Assembly: GCA_905234145.1 (NCBI GenBank)
Contig: CAJOGK010000032.1
Coordinates: 1 to 50,364, forward strand
Length of the DNA stretch: 50,364 nt
Origin: an uncultured Prevotella sp.
GTDB lineage: Bacteria > Bacteroidota > Bacteroidia > Bacteroidales > Bacteroidaceae
Direction of reading: 5' to 3'
Numbering within the stretch: the stretch's first letter is position 1; each line of letters opens with the position of its first letter. Below, piece after piece: positions 1 to 7,318 of the stretch. The notes beneath the pieces are model-generated. The model searched no databases. It was not told where the DNA came from and was given only the letters and a program-made list of their open reading frames with translations. The position numbers and the translations under genes are program-made.

Positions 1-1344
1 CATCTCGGATAACTTGGACATCCACACTTCTTTCAAATGCCTCATTCTAGAAAGAGTATATCCATCACTTCCTCCAATTCCTGCCATATTGATTTTAGTC
101 AATGTTGTAGGTAATTTTAGAGTCTCAAGCAGGGGATTCCCTGTAAAAGCATTTCTTGGTAATTCGCATGTAACGGTTTTGTCGTATGCATCCTTTACAC
201 GTTCATTAACTTTTTTTCTTGTTTTATAATTCTGGTAATTTCCATCCTTCTGATATTGAGCCTCATTAGCCATTCCCAACAAAGATGCAACAGTTTCTGC
301 ATCTGCCTTTTTCTCTCCAACAGAAACAAATACAACAGCATCTTTAAGATCTAACTCTTTAAGGCTTATCATTTTGTTTATAGTTTCAAAGTCATCAGAA
401 TTTAGTAAGCCTTTTATAGTAAGTGCTTGAATTAAGCGTAGGTCAGCTTTTCTTAATTGTTCAGCGAGAGTACCTGCCACTTTAACTTCTACTTCCAATT
501 TTATATCAGGAGTTTTGTCAATAATAATGTCCTGTGGGATTCCCAGAGAGACAAACTTTTGAATTTGACCGTGGGGAACCCTGACTCTTCTCAGTCTGGT
601 TCTTTCATTTATTCCATAACCTTCCGTAGGAAAAGCTCTTTTGTCAATTTGAACTTCTGTACCATCCTCAAAGACGACTTCGTCTAATCGATGAAAATTG
701 TAGAATGCATTTTCTTTGATTTCCTTTATTTTATTTGAAAATACAACACAATTTATATTATCGACTTCTGCTTCTCTAAAGTACCAATCTACGGATATTG
801 CATCTTTTAAATATAATGTGCCAGTAAGATTAAGCTTATCTTCTGTGTTAGGTACATGTGGAAAAATATTAATTCCTACATAATCATTATTTGGACATTC
901 CTTATAGAAATTCACTTGAACATTATCGCCTATCACAAAATATCGGGGATAAATAATGCAATAATACGAATAAAAACAATCCTTCCCATCTGAAAACTTT
1001 TGATCAGAGTAAAAATTACGATAATTAAATCCTTCGGGACATTTTAAAGTGTCTAATATCAGTATATAATTATGCTTGTCTTCTCTCAATTTCGACAACT
1101 GTGCTTTAGGGCTCAGGCTGGCATTCCTTATATCTAAGACTTTAAGATTATGCAATGAAGTAATGTATTTTAAGTCATTTTCATTAAAAGTGCCACTAAT
1201 TGAGAGGTTTGTCGTACCCTCGTTCCCCTTCATCATCTTTTTGAGAGATCCTGGCTTTTCTAAAACATAAGTCTGAGAGGATTGAGCAGAAATCTGGCAA
1301 ATAGAGACTAGAGTCAACAAAAATAGAGATAATAATCTAGCCAT
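1..1344 (-). CDS. BspA-like leucine-rich-repeat secreted protein (3' end outside window)
   Basis: The reading frame is open from the ATG at 1344 to the left edge, giving about 448 residues, so the C-terminus is missing. Residues 1-21 (MARLLSLFLLTLVSICQISAQ) form a clear signal peptide. The rest contains spaced leucine-rich stretches such as LHNLKVLDIRNASL, IKEIKENAFYNFHRLDEVVF and LKELDLKDAVVF, the pattern of Bacteroidetes BspA-like (LRR_5-type) repeats. Such proteins are exported and often carry a C-terminal sorting region, which cannot be seen here. No TAnnTTTG element lies directly before the start. The nearest good promoter (1723-1730) precedes a structured RNA, so this gene could be read through from it. 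The family call is good; the ligand or adhesive role is unknown. A decayed C-terminal fragment of a similar protein lies at 40.4 kb. Confidence 0.75.
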   Translation of the reverse strand, partial: MARLLSLFLLTLVSICQISAQSSQTYVLEKPGSLKKMMKGNEGTTNLSISGTFNENDLKYITSLHNLKVLDIRNASLSPKAQLSKLREDKHNYILILDTLKCPEGFNYRNFYSDQKFSDGKDCFYSYYCIIYPRYFVIGDNVQVNFYKECPNNDYVGINIFPHVPNTEDKLNLTGTLYLKDAISVDWYFREAEVDNINCVVFSNKIKEIKENAFYNFHRLDEVVFEDGTEVQIDKRAFPTEGYGINERTRLRRVRVPHGQIQKFVSLGIPQDIIIDKTPDIKLEVEVKVAGTLAEQLRKADLRLIQALTIKGLLNSDDFETINKMISLKELDLKDAVVFVSVGEKKADAETVASLLGMANEAQYQKDGNYQNYKTRKKVNERVKDAYDKTVTCELPRNAFTGNPLLETLKLPTTLTKINMAGIGGSDGYTLSRMRHLKEVWMSKLSEM

Positions 1345-1412
1345 ATTCTCTTTATTTTTTTGCCATGTTAAGCCCAAACGTGGCGGTTTTTAATTTTATA
1401 TGGAGTATATAT

Positions 1413-1716
1413 ACAAAAGTGCGGGCTTCAACTTCACTTATCCCACACGCCAGGTCTCGCATTACCTCTCTAGTCAGGATAAGCAATGCGAACACCCACA
1501 CAGAATATGATAAGTGACCATAACATCATTAAACATAACGATGAAATAGCTAAATACATACTCAGAGTGATGTCACCATTGCTTTTTTGACTAGAGATCC
1601 AGACCTTAATGGTCAAGACCCTCCAAGTTGCGAGTTTGGCGTGTCAAATCAGCGTCGTTACATCAATCATACATATAGTACCCTCACCTCCCTTACAACG
1701 GGGGACTATCGGATTA
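1413..1716 (-). ncRNA. Candidate structured RNA, long nested hairpin (6S-like architecture)
   Basis: No ORF explains this stretch, but five nested complementary pairs do: 1445-1452 with 1637-1644, 1456-1461 with 1629-1634, 1467-1476 with 1588-1597 (10 bp), 1482-1488 with 1577-1583, and 1514-1518 with 1572-1576. They make one rod about 200 nt long. A large one-sided bubble at 1598-1628 holds its own small hairpin (GACC/GGTC). A further hairpin (1677-1711) sits at the 5' end. A perfect TAnnTTTG promoter lies just upstream at 1723-1730 on the same strand. At the 3' end a GTGGG/CCCGCAC stem followed by TTTT (1413-1446) could terminate. A long rod with a central bubble is the layout of 6S RNA. An unassigned Bacteroidales RNA family, or a 5' leader of the LRR gene, are alternatives. 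tmRNA and RNase P signatures were not seen. Confidence 0.5.
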
Positions 1717-1722
1717 CAGCCA

Positions 1723-1730
1723 CAAAGTTA
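1723..1730 (-). promoter_or_regulatory. TAnnTTTG promoter of the structured RNA
   Basis: TAACTTTG on the minus strand matches the Bacteroidetes -7 element exactly. Initiation would fall near 1716, just before the first hairpin of the RNA candidate. Confidence 0.6.
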
Positions 1731-2103
1731 GTGAAAAAAAGCATATAATTATTTAGTTTACCGAAAAAACTGCAAATTATTGAAGGATTTTAAGAAAAAC
1801 GAGCCTATTTATCGCCTGTTTCGTGATAGAAGGACAAAAAAGAAGCACACCAATAATGGTATGCCTCTCTTCGGTTGGATCAGCTTTCGATGGTCTGGAA
1901 CTCATGGAAAGAATAGAATATATCTTCATCTTCGTGTTCTTCCATATAGTCCTCCAGTGCTTCATCGATGGCCTTTACTGTTGGTTCCACCTCATGCCCA
2001 ACGATTCTAGATACGTAAGATCAAGGGGTCTTTGATCTATTTCTAATAGGAAGAAAAGCAGGGTACACTTCAGAGCGGCTTCTGTTTCTTTGCTTGGTTG
2101 GAG
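1731..2103. other. Intergenic stretch with a possible gene remnant
   Basis: No complete gene is seen. On the minus strand a 46-codon stop-to-stop stretch (2020 down to 1880) reads like protein, with the acidic run EALEDYMEEHEDEDIFYS, but it has no plausible start at its beginning and could be the tail of a lost gene. A small inverted repeat AGATCAA/TTGATCT lies near 2018-2038. No function is proposed. Confidence 0.3.
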
Positions 2104-2171
2104 GCGAATCATGGGGACAGGTCGCGTGATCTGGCAGAGCCAGAATCATGGGACCTGTCCCCATGATTCGC
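2104..2171. repeat. REP-like palindrome downstream of the RAYT gene
   Basis: Perfect 20-bp inverted arms at 2104-2123 and 2152-2171 carry the core GGGGACAGGT, with a spacer that holds its own short hairpin (CTGGC/GCCAG). It lies 5 bp beyond the transposase stop codon. The same core recurs in the palindrome at 2805-2889. This is the layout expected of a RAYT-associated REP element. Confidence 0.8.
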
Positions 2172-2176
2172 CCTGT

Positions 2177-3019
2177 CTAAAGTTCTTTCCACAATTTATA
2201 GACAACAGCATAGGTCATTCCACTGACGCGAACCATTTGGCGTGGGCCTACTCCAAGCTCCAACATCACATCGCGAACGATGTCCTTCTGTCTCTGCTTA
2301 GTGTGAAGTTGGAACTCAGGGATGGTCCTTACCCCGCATTTCTTCAGAAGCAGTTCCCGTGCAGTCTCATCTGCCACAATCGCTTTATCCTCAATATCGA
2401 TACATCCCGCCATCTCTGGAAGAGGCATATCCACCCAAGCTGTCAATTCTTCCATGCCATATCTCTTGATGGTTGCTTCTGTATGACATACCCGTTGTGA
2501 AGCCAGACCCAGATAATCGTTAGCCCAACTGCTGTACTCATAGTCCTTAGCATCCTTCACCAGACCTGCCTTGACTGGATTCTGATGAATATAGCGGAAG
2601 AGTGTTATGAAGTAACCAGAGTCATTGCAAGGCTCACTCTTGAAACGGTCCTGAAGCAAGTGCCCAATCCGACCGTATTTTTTGTTATAATAGAGTACAT
2701 AGCAAGAGGCAATGGACTTTATCACCTCACCGATTTTCCAATCTTTCTCACAGACAAGCATGTGAACATGATTAGGCATCAGGCAATAGGCGTAGATGTG
2801 ACAAGGAATGGGGGGAATCACGGGGGCAGGTTGCGTGATTCGCTCGGCACGAGCGATCATGGACCTGTCCCCGTGATTCCCCCCATTCCCAACCATCGCT
2901 ATCATCCTAATGAAGGTATAATAGTCTTCGGCATCTTCAAAGATGTCTTGACGATTGATACCACGTAGTATGACGTGATAAATACCTGTTCCACTTGATT
3001 CTCTTGGCTTCCTCGGCAT
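2177..3019 (-). CDS. RAYT / Y1-type (IS200-like) REP-associated transposase
   Basis: 280 residues. The HUH endonuclease motif is visible at residues 82-88 (PNHVHML), and the block RYIHQNPVKAGLV near residue 141 carries the presumed catalytic tyrosine. The C-terminus (GVGPRQMVRVSGMTYAVVYKLWK) resembles the helical DNA-binding tail of RAYTs. These enzymes act on single-stranded REP hairpins. Residues 44-72 (GNGGNHGD...PPIP) are not family sequence: they are encoded by a REP-like palindrome lying inside the gene, between the first strand region and the HUH motif, where relatives normally have only a few residues. The frame stays open through it. The start at 3019 is the only ATG giving the conserved GIYHVILRGINRQDIF opening. 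Activity with the insert is unknown. Confidence 0.85.
   Translation of the reverse strand: MPRKPRESSGTGIYHVILRGINRQDIFEDAEDYYTFIRMIAMVGNGGNHGDRSMIARAERITQPAPVIPPIPCHIYAYCLMPNHVHMLVCEKDWKIGEVIKSIASCYVLYYNKKYGRIGHLLQDRFKSEPCNDSGYFITLFRYIHQNPVKAGLVKDAKDYEYSSWANDYLGLASQRVCHTEATIKRYGMEELTAWVDMPLPEMAGCIDIEDKAIVADETARELLLKKCGVRTIPEFQLHTKQRQKDIVRDVMLELGVGPRQMVRVSGMTYAVVYKLWKEL
2805..2889. repeat. REP-like palindrome inside the RAYT coding sequence
   Basis: Perfect 21-bp inverted arms at 2805-2825 and 2869-2889 extend inward to about 27 bp with one mismatch. The loop contains a second hairpin (CGCTCG gca CGAGCG). The arms share the core (GAATCA.GGGG.CAGGT) with the palindrome at 2104-2171. The element encodes residues 44-72 of the transposase without a stop. 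Confidence 0.85.
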
Positions 3020-3121
3020 AATACTAAATTTAATGATTCAACAATATCGCTGCAAAGGCAGTACACCTTTTTATTGATTATCGTATGCAAAAATCGAAAT
3101 TATTTAGTACCCCAAATAGTC

Positions 3122-3238
3122 GATGTTAGGTGTTATGTTAGGTGTTTGTTACCTCTTTGTTAGGTCTTTAGCAAACACCTAACATTGCCTCAGGTCCTTT
3201 AAATAAAGGCATCCCCAAAGATTATGTTAGGTGTTGAG
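3122..3238. repeat. Cluster of GTTAGGTGTT repeats including a 14-bp inverted pair
   Basis: Five copies or near-copies of GTTAGGTGTT occur in about 115 bp. Arms 3135-3148 and 3172-3185 are a perfect inverted repeat, the others are direct. Related GGTAGGTGTT copies occur beside the fic gene at 40.7 kb. There are no spacers of uniform length, so this is not a CRISPR array. The rest of the 3020-3395 gap holds the palindrome at 3275-3305 and the higBA control region. Confidence 0.7.
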
Positions 3239-3274
3239 CCAAAGAAGCATCCATTTGTCAAGCCAGCCTGCTAA

Positions 3275-3305
3275 GGCTCATATGGGGTCAGACCCTACGT
3301 GAGCC
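3275..3305. repeat. Palindrome GGCTCA...GGGTC/GACCC...TGAGCC
   Basis: An interrupted palindrome with outer arms GGCTCA (3275-3280) and TGAGCC (3300-3305) and inner arms GGGTC/GACCC. The inner GGGGTCAGACCC resembles cores seen in RAYT-associated REP elements, so it may be another substrate of the nearby transposase. Confidence 0.5.
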
Positions 3306-3334
3306 ACAAAATATTAATCATTGCTAAAAATCAA

Positions 3335-3373
3335 GGGAAAATTCCCGTTTTTGGGAATTATTATATACTTTTG
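3335..3373 (+). promoter_or_regulatory. higBA promoter with overlapping palindromes
   Basis: TACTTTTG at 3366-3373 is a TAnnTTTG element 22 bp before the higB ATG. Two overlapping palindromes lie just upstream: GGGAA aa TTCCC (3335-3346) and TTCCC gttttt GGGAA (3342-3357). Their place over the -33 region suggests they are the operator for HigA autoregulation. Confidence 0.55.
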
Positions 3374-3395
3374 CATCAGAAATAAAGTATAAATC

Positions 3396-3716
3396 ATGCA
3401 AATAGAATTTGAAGATACTGATTTAGAAGAACTTATCACTACGGGGTGCAATAGCAAATACAAAAAGTATACTCGCAATGCGAAGTTCATGACAGCTCTC
3501 GCTACAGCGTATAACTATTTGCGAACTACTGATTGTGCTAATCAGCTCCGTAATATCTCTTATCTCCATTATGAACAGCTTGCGGGAACAAATGGTCTGA
3601 GTTCTATAAGAGTGGTAAATGGAATGGTGGAACGCATATTATTTCGCGAGTTTGAAGGTGGAATCAAAATAATAGTTTTAAGTTTAGATGATACGCACTA
3701 TGGCAACAAAAAATGA
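3396..3716 (+). CDS. higB: HigB-like toxin, RelE/ParE superfamily
   Basis: 106 residues, the usual size for a RelE-fold mRNA interferase. The pattern ELITTGCNSKYKKYTRN...LRTTDCANQLRNISYLHYEQLAG...GLSSIRVVNGMVERILFREFEGG is that of Bacteroidetes HigB-type toxins, which cleave mRNA on the ribosome. Its 3' end overlaps the start of the downstream antitoxin, so the pair is probably translationally coupled. Toxin-first order is characteristic of higBA modules. A promoter and palindromic operator lie directly upstream. The RelE/ParE family assignment is firm; the exact cleavage preference cannot be read from sequence. Confidence 0.85.
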   Translation: MQIEFEDTDLEELITTGCNSKYKKYTRNAKFMTALATAYNYLRTTDCANQLRNISYLHYEQLAGTNGLSSIRVVNGMVERILFREFEGGIKIIVLSLDDTHYGNKK

Positions 3717-4071
3717 AAATCCGAAACCGTTTATGGCTGTACATCCAGGAATGATGATTAAGCCAGAACTTGAAGAACGTGGAATCAGTCAGAAAGATTT
3801 CGCAAAAATGCTTGATATGCAGCCTTCTCACGTCAGTGAAGTGCTTAACGGAAAACGTACACTTTCTGCAGAAATAGCATTAAAGATAGAAAAAGCGATT
3901 GGCTTGCCTGCAAAGGCGTTGCTTTCGGCCCAAGCACTTTATGATATAGAAAGTGCAAATGTAGAAAAAGCTGATAATCAGCACGAAACAGTTACCGTTA
4001 CTATTCCCGTTCAAGATCGTAACCTACTACGTGAAATAGTACGTCGCTTTGGTTGGGCTTGCGTATTTTAA
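3700..4071 (+). CDS. higA: HigA-type antitoxin, XRE-family HTH
   Basis: An XRE helix-turn-helix occupies roughly residues 20-70 (LEERGISQKDFAKMLDMQPSHVSEVLNGKRTLS), preceded by the HPGMMIKPELEE signature common to HigA and VapI-like antitoxins. The C-terminal part (VPVQDRN-like, ending RRFGWACVF) is variable. I place the start at ATG 3700, giving MATKNENPKPF. An in-frame ATG at 3688 would add four residues, and both overlap the higB end. The protein should neutralise HigB and repress the operon through the palindromes at 3335-3357. It ends 21 bp before the convergent hipT gene. Confidence 0.85.
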   Translation: MATKNENPKPFMAVHPGMMIKPELEERGISQKDFAKMLDMQPSHVSEVLNGKRTLSAEIALKIEKAIGLPAKALLSAQALYDIESANVEKADNQHETVTVTIPVQDRNLLREIVRRFGWACVF

Positions 4072-4092
4072 CCTATGTATAATAGTTTTTGC

Positions 4093-5043
4093 CTAAAAGG
4101 GCACGCTCAGCGTCTCAATACGCTTGTTTATGAGTTCCTTAAACTGATTCTTTTGCTGGGCAGAGATAAAGGACTCATCTATGCAGGCAAACCATTTCTC
4201 TTTCAAGGGGATGAAACGATTGAAAATACGTTGTATCATTTGCCTATTAAGGTTTGAAGCCTCCATCGCCTGTGCAAAATCCATCGATAAGAGTTTCTTC
4301 TGAAAACCATTCAGAGGAAGGGCTGATTGATCAGTATCTTCTGGCATGACGATGGCTGTGGATACTTGATCGTAAGTAGGTGTAAGCACATACTTTCCTG
4401 GCTTTTCGCTATACAAAGAGAAATTCTTAAGATGCATGTCGGCATTGCCCACAATCCATGAGAAAACGACCTGCTCCCAATAGTTAACAATATCAAGCTT
4501 CGGTACACTCGAATAGCGCTCTATCAGTTTCGCCATCAACTCGTAGCTTCCCTGATATTTCTGTTCTGTCAGTTTGCCTGCTAGTTGGCACATGTCTTCC
4601 ATTGGCAACTTGCGCCCATCGTCTGTTCGATCTATGCGACGGGTGATATAGTTCAGTTCACCGTCTTCAAAGCGAATCAAGGCATGAGGTACAGTAGGTA
4701 TTCTAGCAATCTCAGCAAGGTGCATCGTTAAGTCTTCCATCTCTGGCAGACGCTCAAAACGCTCCGTTTGGGGCTTCAGGATATATCTTCCCATCACGCC
4801 TACGATGGTTAATCTTTGGGCACGTCCATTACTATCGTGTTCCAAATCCATCGAGAGCTTAGCCTGTACACCCGTTACCGTGGTACGACTCTCAACAACC
4901 ACCTGAGCCAGCTTACTGATATCCTTTCTGGTATAAGGCAGCATGGGAGCTGCGGATTGTCCGAAGAATCGCTTAGCACAACGTGGGTGATAGTCAACCT
5001 CATTGTCATTCAGAGGCTGATAGCAGCATAGACATCTTTTCAT
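4093..5043 (-). CDS. hipT: HipT-like kinase toxin (HipA C-terminal domain protein)
   Basis: 316 residues. It contains the HipA kinase core without the N-terminal subdomain 1: glycine-rich loop TTVTGVQAKLSM (about residues 54-65), ATP-binding lysine in YILKP, catalytic loop GNADMHLKNFSL (about 199-210) and metal-binding PTYDQVST. The first 30 residues form a cysteine/histidine cluster (CLCC...HPRC) that looks like a small zinc-binding knuckle. The missing subdomain is encoded by the preceding gene, as in the tripartite HipBST system, where HipT phosphorylates a tRNA synthetase (TrpS in E. coli O127). The target here is not inferable. The ATG overlaps the hipS stop by 4 bp. Confidence 0.85.
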   Translation of the reverse strand: MKRCLCCYQPLNDNEVDYHPRCAKRFFGQSAAPMLPYTRKDISKLAQVVVESRTTVTGVQAKLSMDLEHDSNGRAQRLTIVGVMGRYILKPQTERFERLPEMEDLTMHLAEIARIPTVPHALIRFEDGELNYITRRIDRTDDGRKLPMEDMCQLAGKLTEQKYQGSYELMAKLIERYSSVPKLDIVNYWEQVVFSWIVGNADMHLKNFSLYSEKPGKYVLTPTYDQVSTAIVMPEDTDQSALPLNGFQKKLLSMDFAQAMEASNLNRQMIQRIFNRFIPLKEKWFACIDESFISAQQKNQFKELINKRIETLSVPF

Positions 5044-5375
5044 AAGCGTTCCTCCTCAGAATTAATGGGTATTACACTTACGTTTCCGATGCAGTCACGA
5101 CAACAAGTGAGCAACAACGCCATACGATCGCGACGATTAATCTTCCAATTGCGCTCGGCAATATTCAGCATCCATCCCTCAGGAATCAAGCCATCGAAGA
5201 AAGAAAACATCACATTATTAACATAAGGCTCTTGACGCAAGGGCAACGTTAAGCTAACGGGCTGAGCATCAGGCAAACTGAGATACGCCTCGTCGTAAGC
5301 AAATATATACCCCTGGTCGTTTTCAGTAATGATACCAGCAGGGATATTATTGAAGAAAACGCGCCCTTGTCTCAT
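5040..5375 (-). CDS. hipS: HipS-like protein (HipA N-terminal subdomain 1)
   Basis: 111 residues corresponding to the free-standing HipA N-subdomain 1 (Couple_hipA): GRVFFNNIPAGIITEN..GYIFAYDEAYL...SLTLPLRQEPY....FFDGLIPEGWMLN...RRDRMALLLTCCRDCIGNVSV. In classical HipA this region is fused to the kinase. In HipBST the separate HipS is reported to act as the antitoxin to HipT. It overlaps hipB upstream and hipT downstream by 4 bp each, implying coupled translation and fixed stoichiometry. Confidence 0.85.
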   Translation of the reverse strand: MRQGRVFFNNIPAGIITENDQGYIFAYDEAYLSLPDAQPVSLTLPLRQEPYVNNVMFSFFDGLIPEGWMLNIAERNWKINRRDRMALLLTCCRDCIGNVSVIPINSEEERL

Positions 5376-5590
5376 TCGTCAGTCCTCCTTTCTATGGGTA
5401 CAGGGCCTAATTGCAGGTTGAAGAGCTCTAACACTTGGTTAACCTTGTCCACACGAACAGTGGGTTTGCCCTGCTCCAGTTCGCGCACAAACCGCAAACC
5501 CACACCCGACTTATAGGCAAGGTCTTGTTGCGTAAGATGATACTCCTTGCGCAATTGCTTGATAGTAGCGGATAATAATGTCTCGTTCAT
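5372..5590 (-). CDS. hipB: HipB-like XRE-family DNA-binding protein
   Basis: 72 residues with one XRE helix-turn-helix (LRKEYHLTQQDLAYKSGVGLRFVRELEQGKPTV), followed by a short tail (VNQVLELFNLQLGPVPIERR) typical of HipB. It is the first gene of the hipBST operon and probably represses it by binding the large palindrome and the extra half-site immediately upstream (5597-5706). In three-gene systems HipB may act mainly as regulator while HipS neutralises the toxin. Confidence 0.85.
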   Translation of the reverse strand: MNETLLSATIKQLRKEYHLTQQDLAYKSGVGLRFVRELEQGKPTVRVDKVNQVLELFNLQLGPVPIERRTDE

Positions 5591-5596
5591 TTAAAT

Positions 5597-5706
5597 TATA
5601 CCTTTTCGGGCGCAATTTAGCCATTTTTATTGAAATAAGCAAGTAAAAACCCCCGAAAGGGTATAAAATTAACTAAATTTAGTGAATTTATACCCTTTCG
5701 GGGGTT
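5597..5706 (-). promoter_or_regulatory. hipBST operator: 59-bp near-palindrome plus half-site; may also terminate ctpA
   Basis: Perfect 20-bp arms (AACCCCCGAAAGGGTATAAA at 5648-5667 and its reverse complement at 5687-5706) flank a second palindrome, ACTAAATTTAGT, so 5648-5706 is almost fully symmetric. A degenerate third copy of the half-site (TATACCTTTTCGGGCG) lies at 5597-5612, directly before the hipB start. On the minus strand the palindrome follows the ctpA stop and ends in CGGGGGTTTTT, so it can also work as a ctpA terminator. No TAnnTTTG promoter was seen here. Confidence 0.65.
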
Positions 5707-5725
5707 CTGAGGACAGAGGGCTTCA

Positions 5726-7318
5726 TCATGAATCTTTAGTTATCACCTCCAGGGCCTTTTTCACCATCTCACTGCTCTCATTGAAAACAGAGAAGTATTC
5801 GCTCATGTCCCACAAGTCGCGAGCGATGAGTGCTTTCAGCTGCAGACTGAGGTAAGGCAAGGTTTTCTGAAGTTCAGCCTCATCCTTTGGCTTAATATTC
5901 TGTTTCTCACCTTCTGCAATGATGATATCAAGTAGGCTTTTAGGTATTTGGTAATTTTGTTTGAATTCATCGAACGAAGTCCAGCGTTCCTTCAGTTCCT
6001 TACGATGATTATCCACATAGCGGAGATTCTGCTGGATAACAATGCTCTTAGCGGCTAATTCGCGATGGAATCGGGTATAAACAGTAGTATCGAGCGGTAT
6101 ATACACATCGGGCATGATGCCACCACCACCATAAACCGTGCGATGCTGACGGAGGGTCTCAAATTTCAGCGAGTCAGCAAAATGAACACTGTCAGCATTC
6201 GTCAGTTCACCACTCTTCAGGCGATTTATCATATCCATCGCATAATCCTTGCTATCACCTTTAGTATAGGGCTTTTGGATGCATCGCCCAGAAGGCGTGT
6301 AATAATGGGAAATGGTTAAACGGATCATCGATCCATCGGGCAAATCGATGGGACGCTGAACAAGACCCTTTCCAAACGTGCGACGCCCTACGACAATACC
6401 ACGGTCCTGATCCTGAATGGCACCAGTAACAATCTCTGCAGCAGAGGCTGTATAGCTATCTACCAGCACAACCACCTTTCCTTCCAAGAAATGGCCACTA
6501 CCATCGGCTTTATACTCTGTGCGAGGGGCTTTGCGCCCTTCTGTATAAACGATCAAATCGCCTCGCTGGAGGAATTCGTTGGCAATATCGACAGCAGCTT
6601 TCAGATAACCTCCGCCATTCTCCTGCAAATCGAGAATAAGATTCGTCATACCCTGCTCCTTCAGCGAAGATATGCTCTCCATAAACTCACTGTAAGTGGT
6701 GGCTCCAAAACTACCAATACGGATATAGCCTATACCAGGACGAATCATATAGGTAGCATCTACCGACTTAACAGGAATCTTATCACGGATAACCGTAAAC
6801 AAAAGGCGATCCTTGATACCCTGACGCACCACACCAAGGTTTACCTTCGTGCCCTTGGGACCACGCAAACGCTTCATAATTTCTTCCTTCGACATCTTGA
6901 CACCAGCAATCGCCGTATCATTGACGGATACGATGCGATCGCCAGCAATAATGCCAATCTTCTCTGAAGGACCATTGGTAACGGGTTGGATAACAAGCAG
7001 TGTATCCTCAATCATATTAAACTGCACGCCAATGCCCTCGAAATTGCCATTCAGGGGCTCATTCAATTCTTTTACTTCCTTGGGTGTGGCGTAGCTGGAA
7101 TGAGGATCGAGCTTGCTGAGCATCCCTCGAATGGCATCCTCGGCAAGCTTATTTTCATCCACACTATCAACATAAAGGTTGCTGATGGCTATCTCGGCAT
7201 ATTGCAACTTGCGCAATGGCGAATCATCTTTTTGATTGATTCGGAATTGGGCAAATAAAGGAGAAAAAGTGAACAGCGACAAAGCCGCTGCACACATGAT
7301 TTTATTCAGTTTAATCAT
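5726..7318 (-). CDS. ctpA: S41-family C-terminal processing peptidase
   Basis: 530 residues with a signal peptide (to about residue 23, LFAQ). A PDZ domain follows at about 90-170 (GIGVQFN...[25 protein letters not shown]). The S41 serine protease domain has the catalytic Ser-Lys dyad in TASAAEI (Ser292) and FGKGLVQ (Lys317). A C-terminal helical region ends the protein. It cleaves C-terminal tails of envelope proteins in the periplasm. The start overlaps the parE end by 8 bp, placing it last in the GNAT-parE-ctpA operon. In other Bacteroidales I recall a coaD gene between parE and ctpA; there is none here. Confidence 0.9.
   Translation of the reverse strand: MIKLNKIMCAAALSLFTFSPLFAQFRINQKDDSPLRKLQYAEIAISNLYVDSVDENKLAEDAIRGMLSKLDPHSSYATPKEVKELNEPLNGNFEGIGVQFNMIEDTLLVIQPVTNGPSEKIGIIAGDRIVSVNDTAIAGVKMSKEEIMKRLRGPKGTKVNLGVVRQGIKDRLLFTVIRDKIPVKSVDATYMIRPGIGYIRIGSFGATTYSEFMESISSLKEQGMTNLILDLQENGGGYLKAAVDIANEFLQRGDLIVYTEGRKAPRTEYKADGSGHFLEGKVVVLVDSYTASAAEIVTGAIQDQDRGIVVGRRTFGKGLVQRPIDLPDGSMIRLTISHYYTPSGRCIQKPYTKGDSKDYAMDMINRLKSGELTNADSVHFADSLKFETLRQHRTVYGGGGIMPDVYIPLDTTVYTRFHRELAAKSIVIQQNLRYVDNHRKELKERWTSFDEFKQNYQIPKSLLDIIIAEGEKQNIKPKDEAELQKTLPYLSLQLKALIARDLWDMSEYFSVFNESSEMVKKALEVITKDS

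Noticed and set aside
1413..1716. tmRNA or RNase P RNA
   Set aside because: No tRNA-like ends, tag-peptide frame or conserved RNase P core sequences were found; the nested rod structure fits neither.
2090..2968. Plus-strand open frames across the transposase region
   Set aside because: They are antisense to the RAYT gene, owe their length to the palindromes, and show no recognisable protein features.
3122..3238. Possible CRISPR array
   Set aside because: The repeats are about 10 bp, partly inverted, and separated by irregular spacers; no cas genes are nearby.
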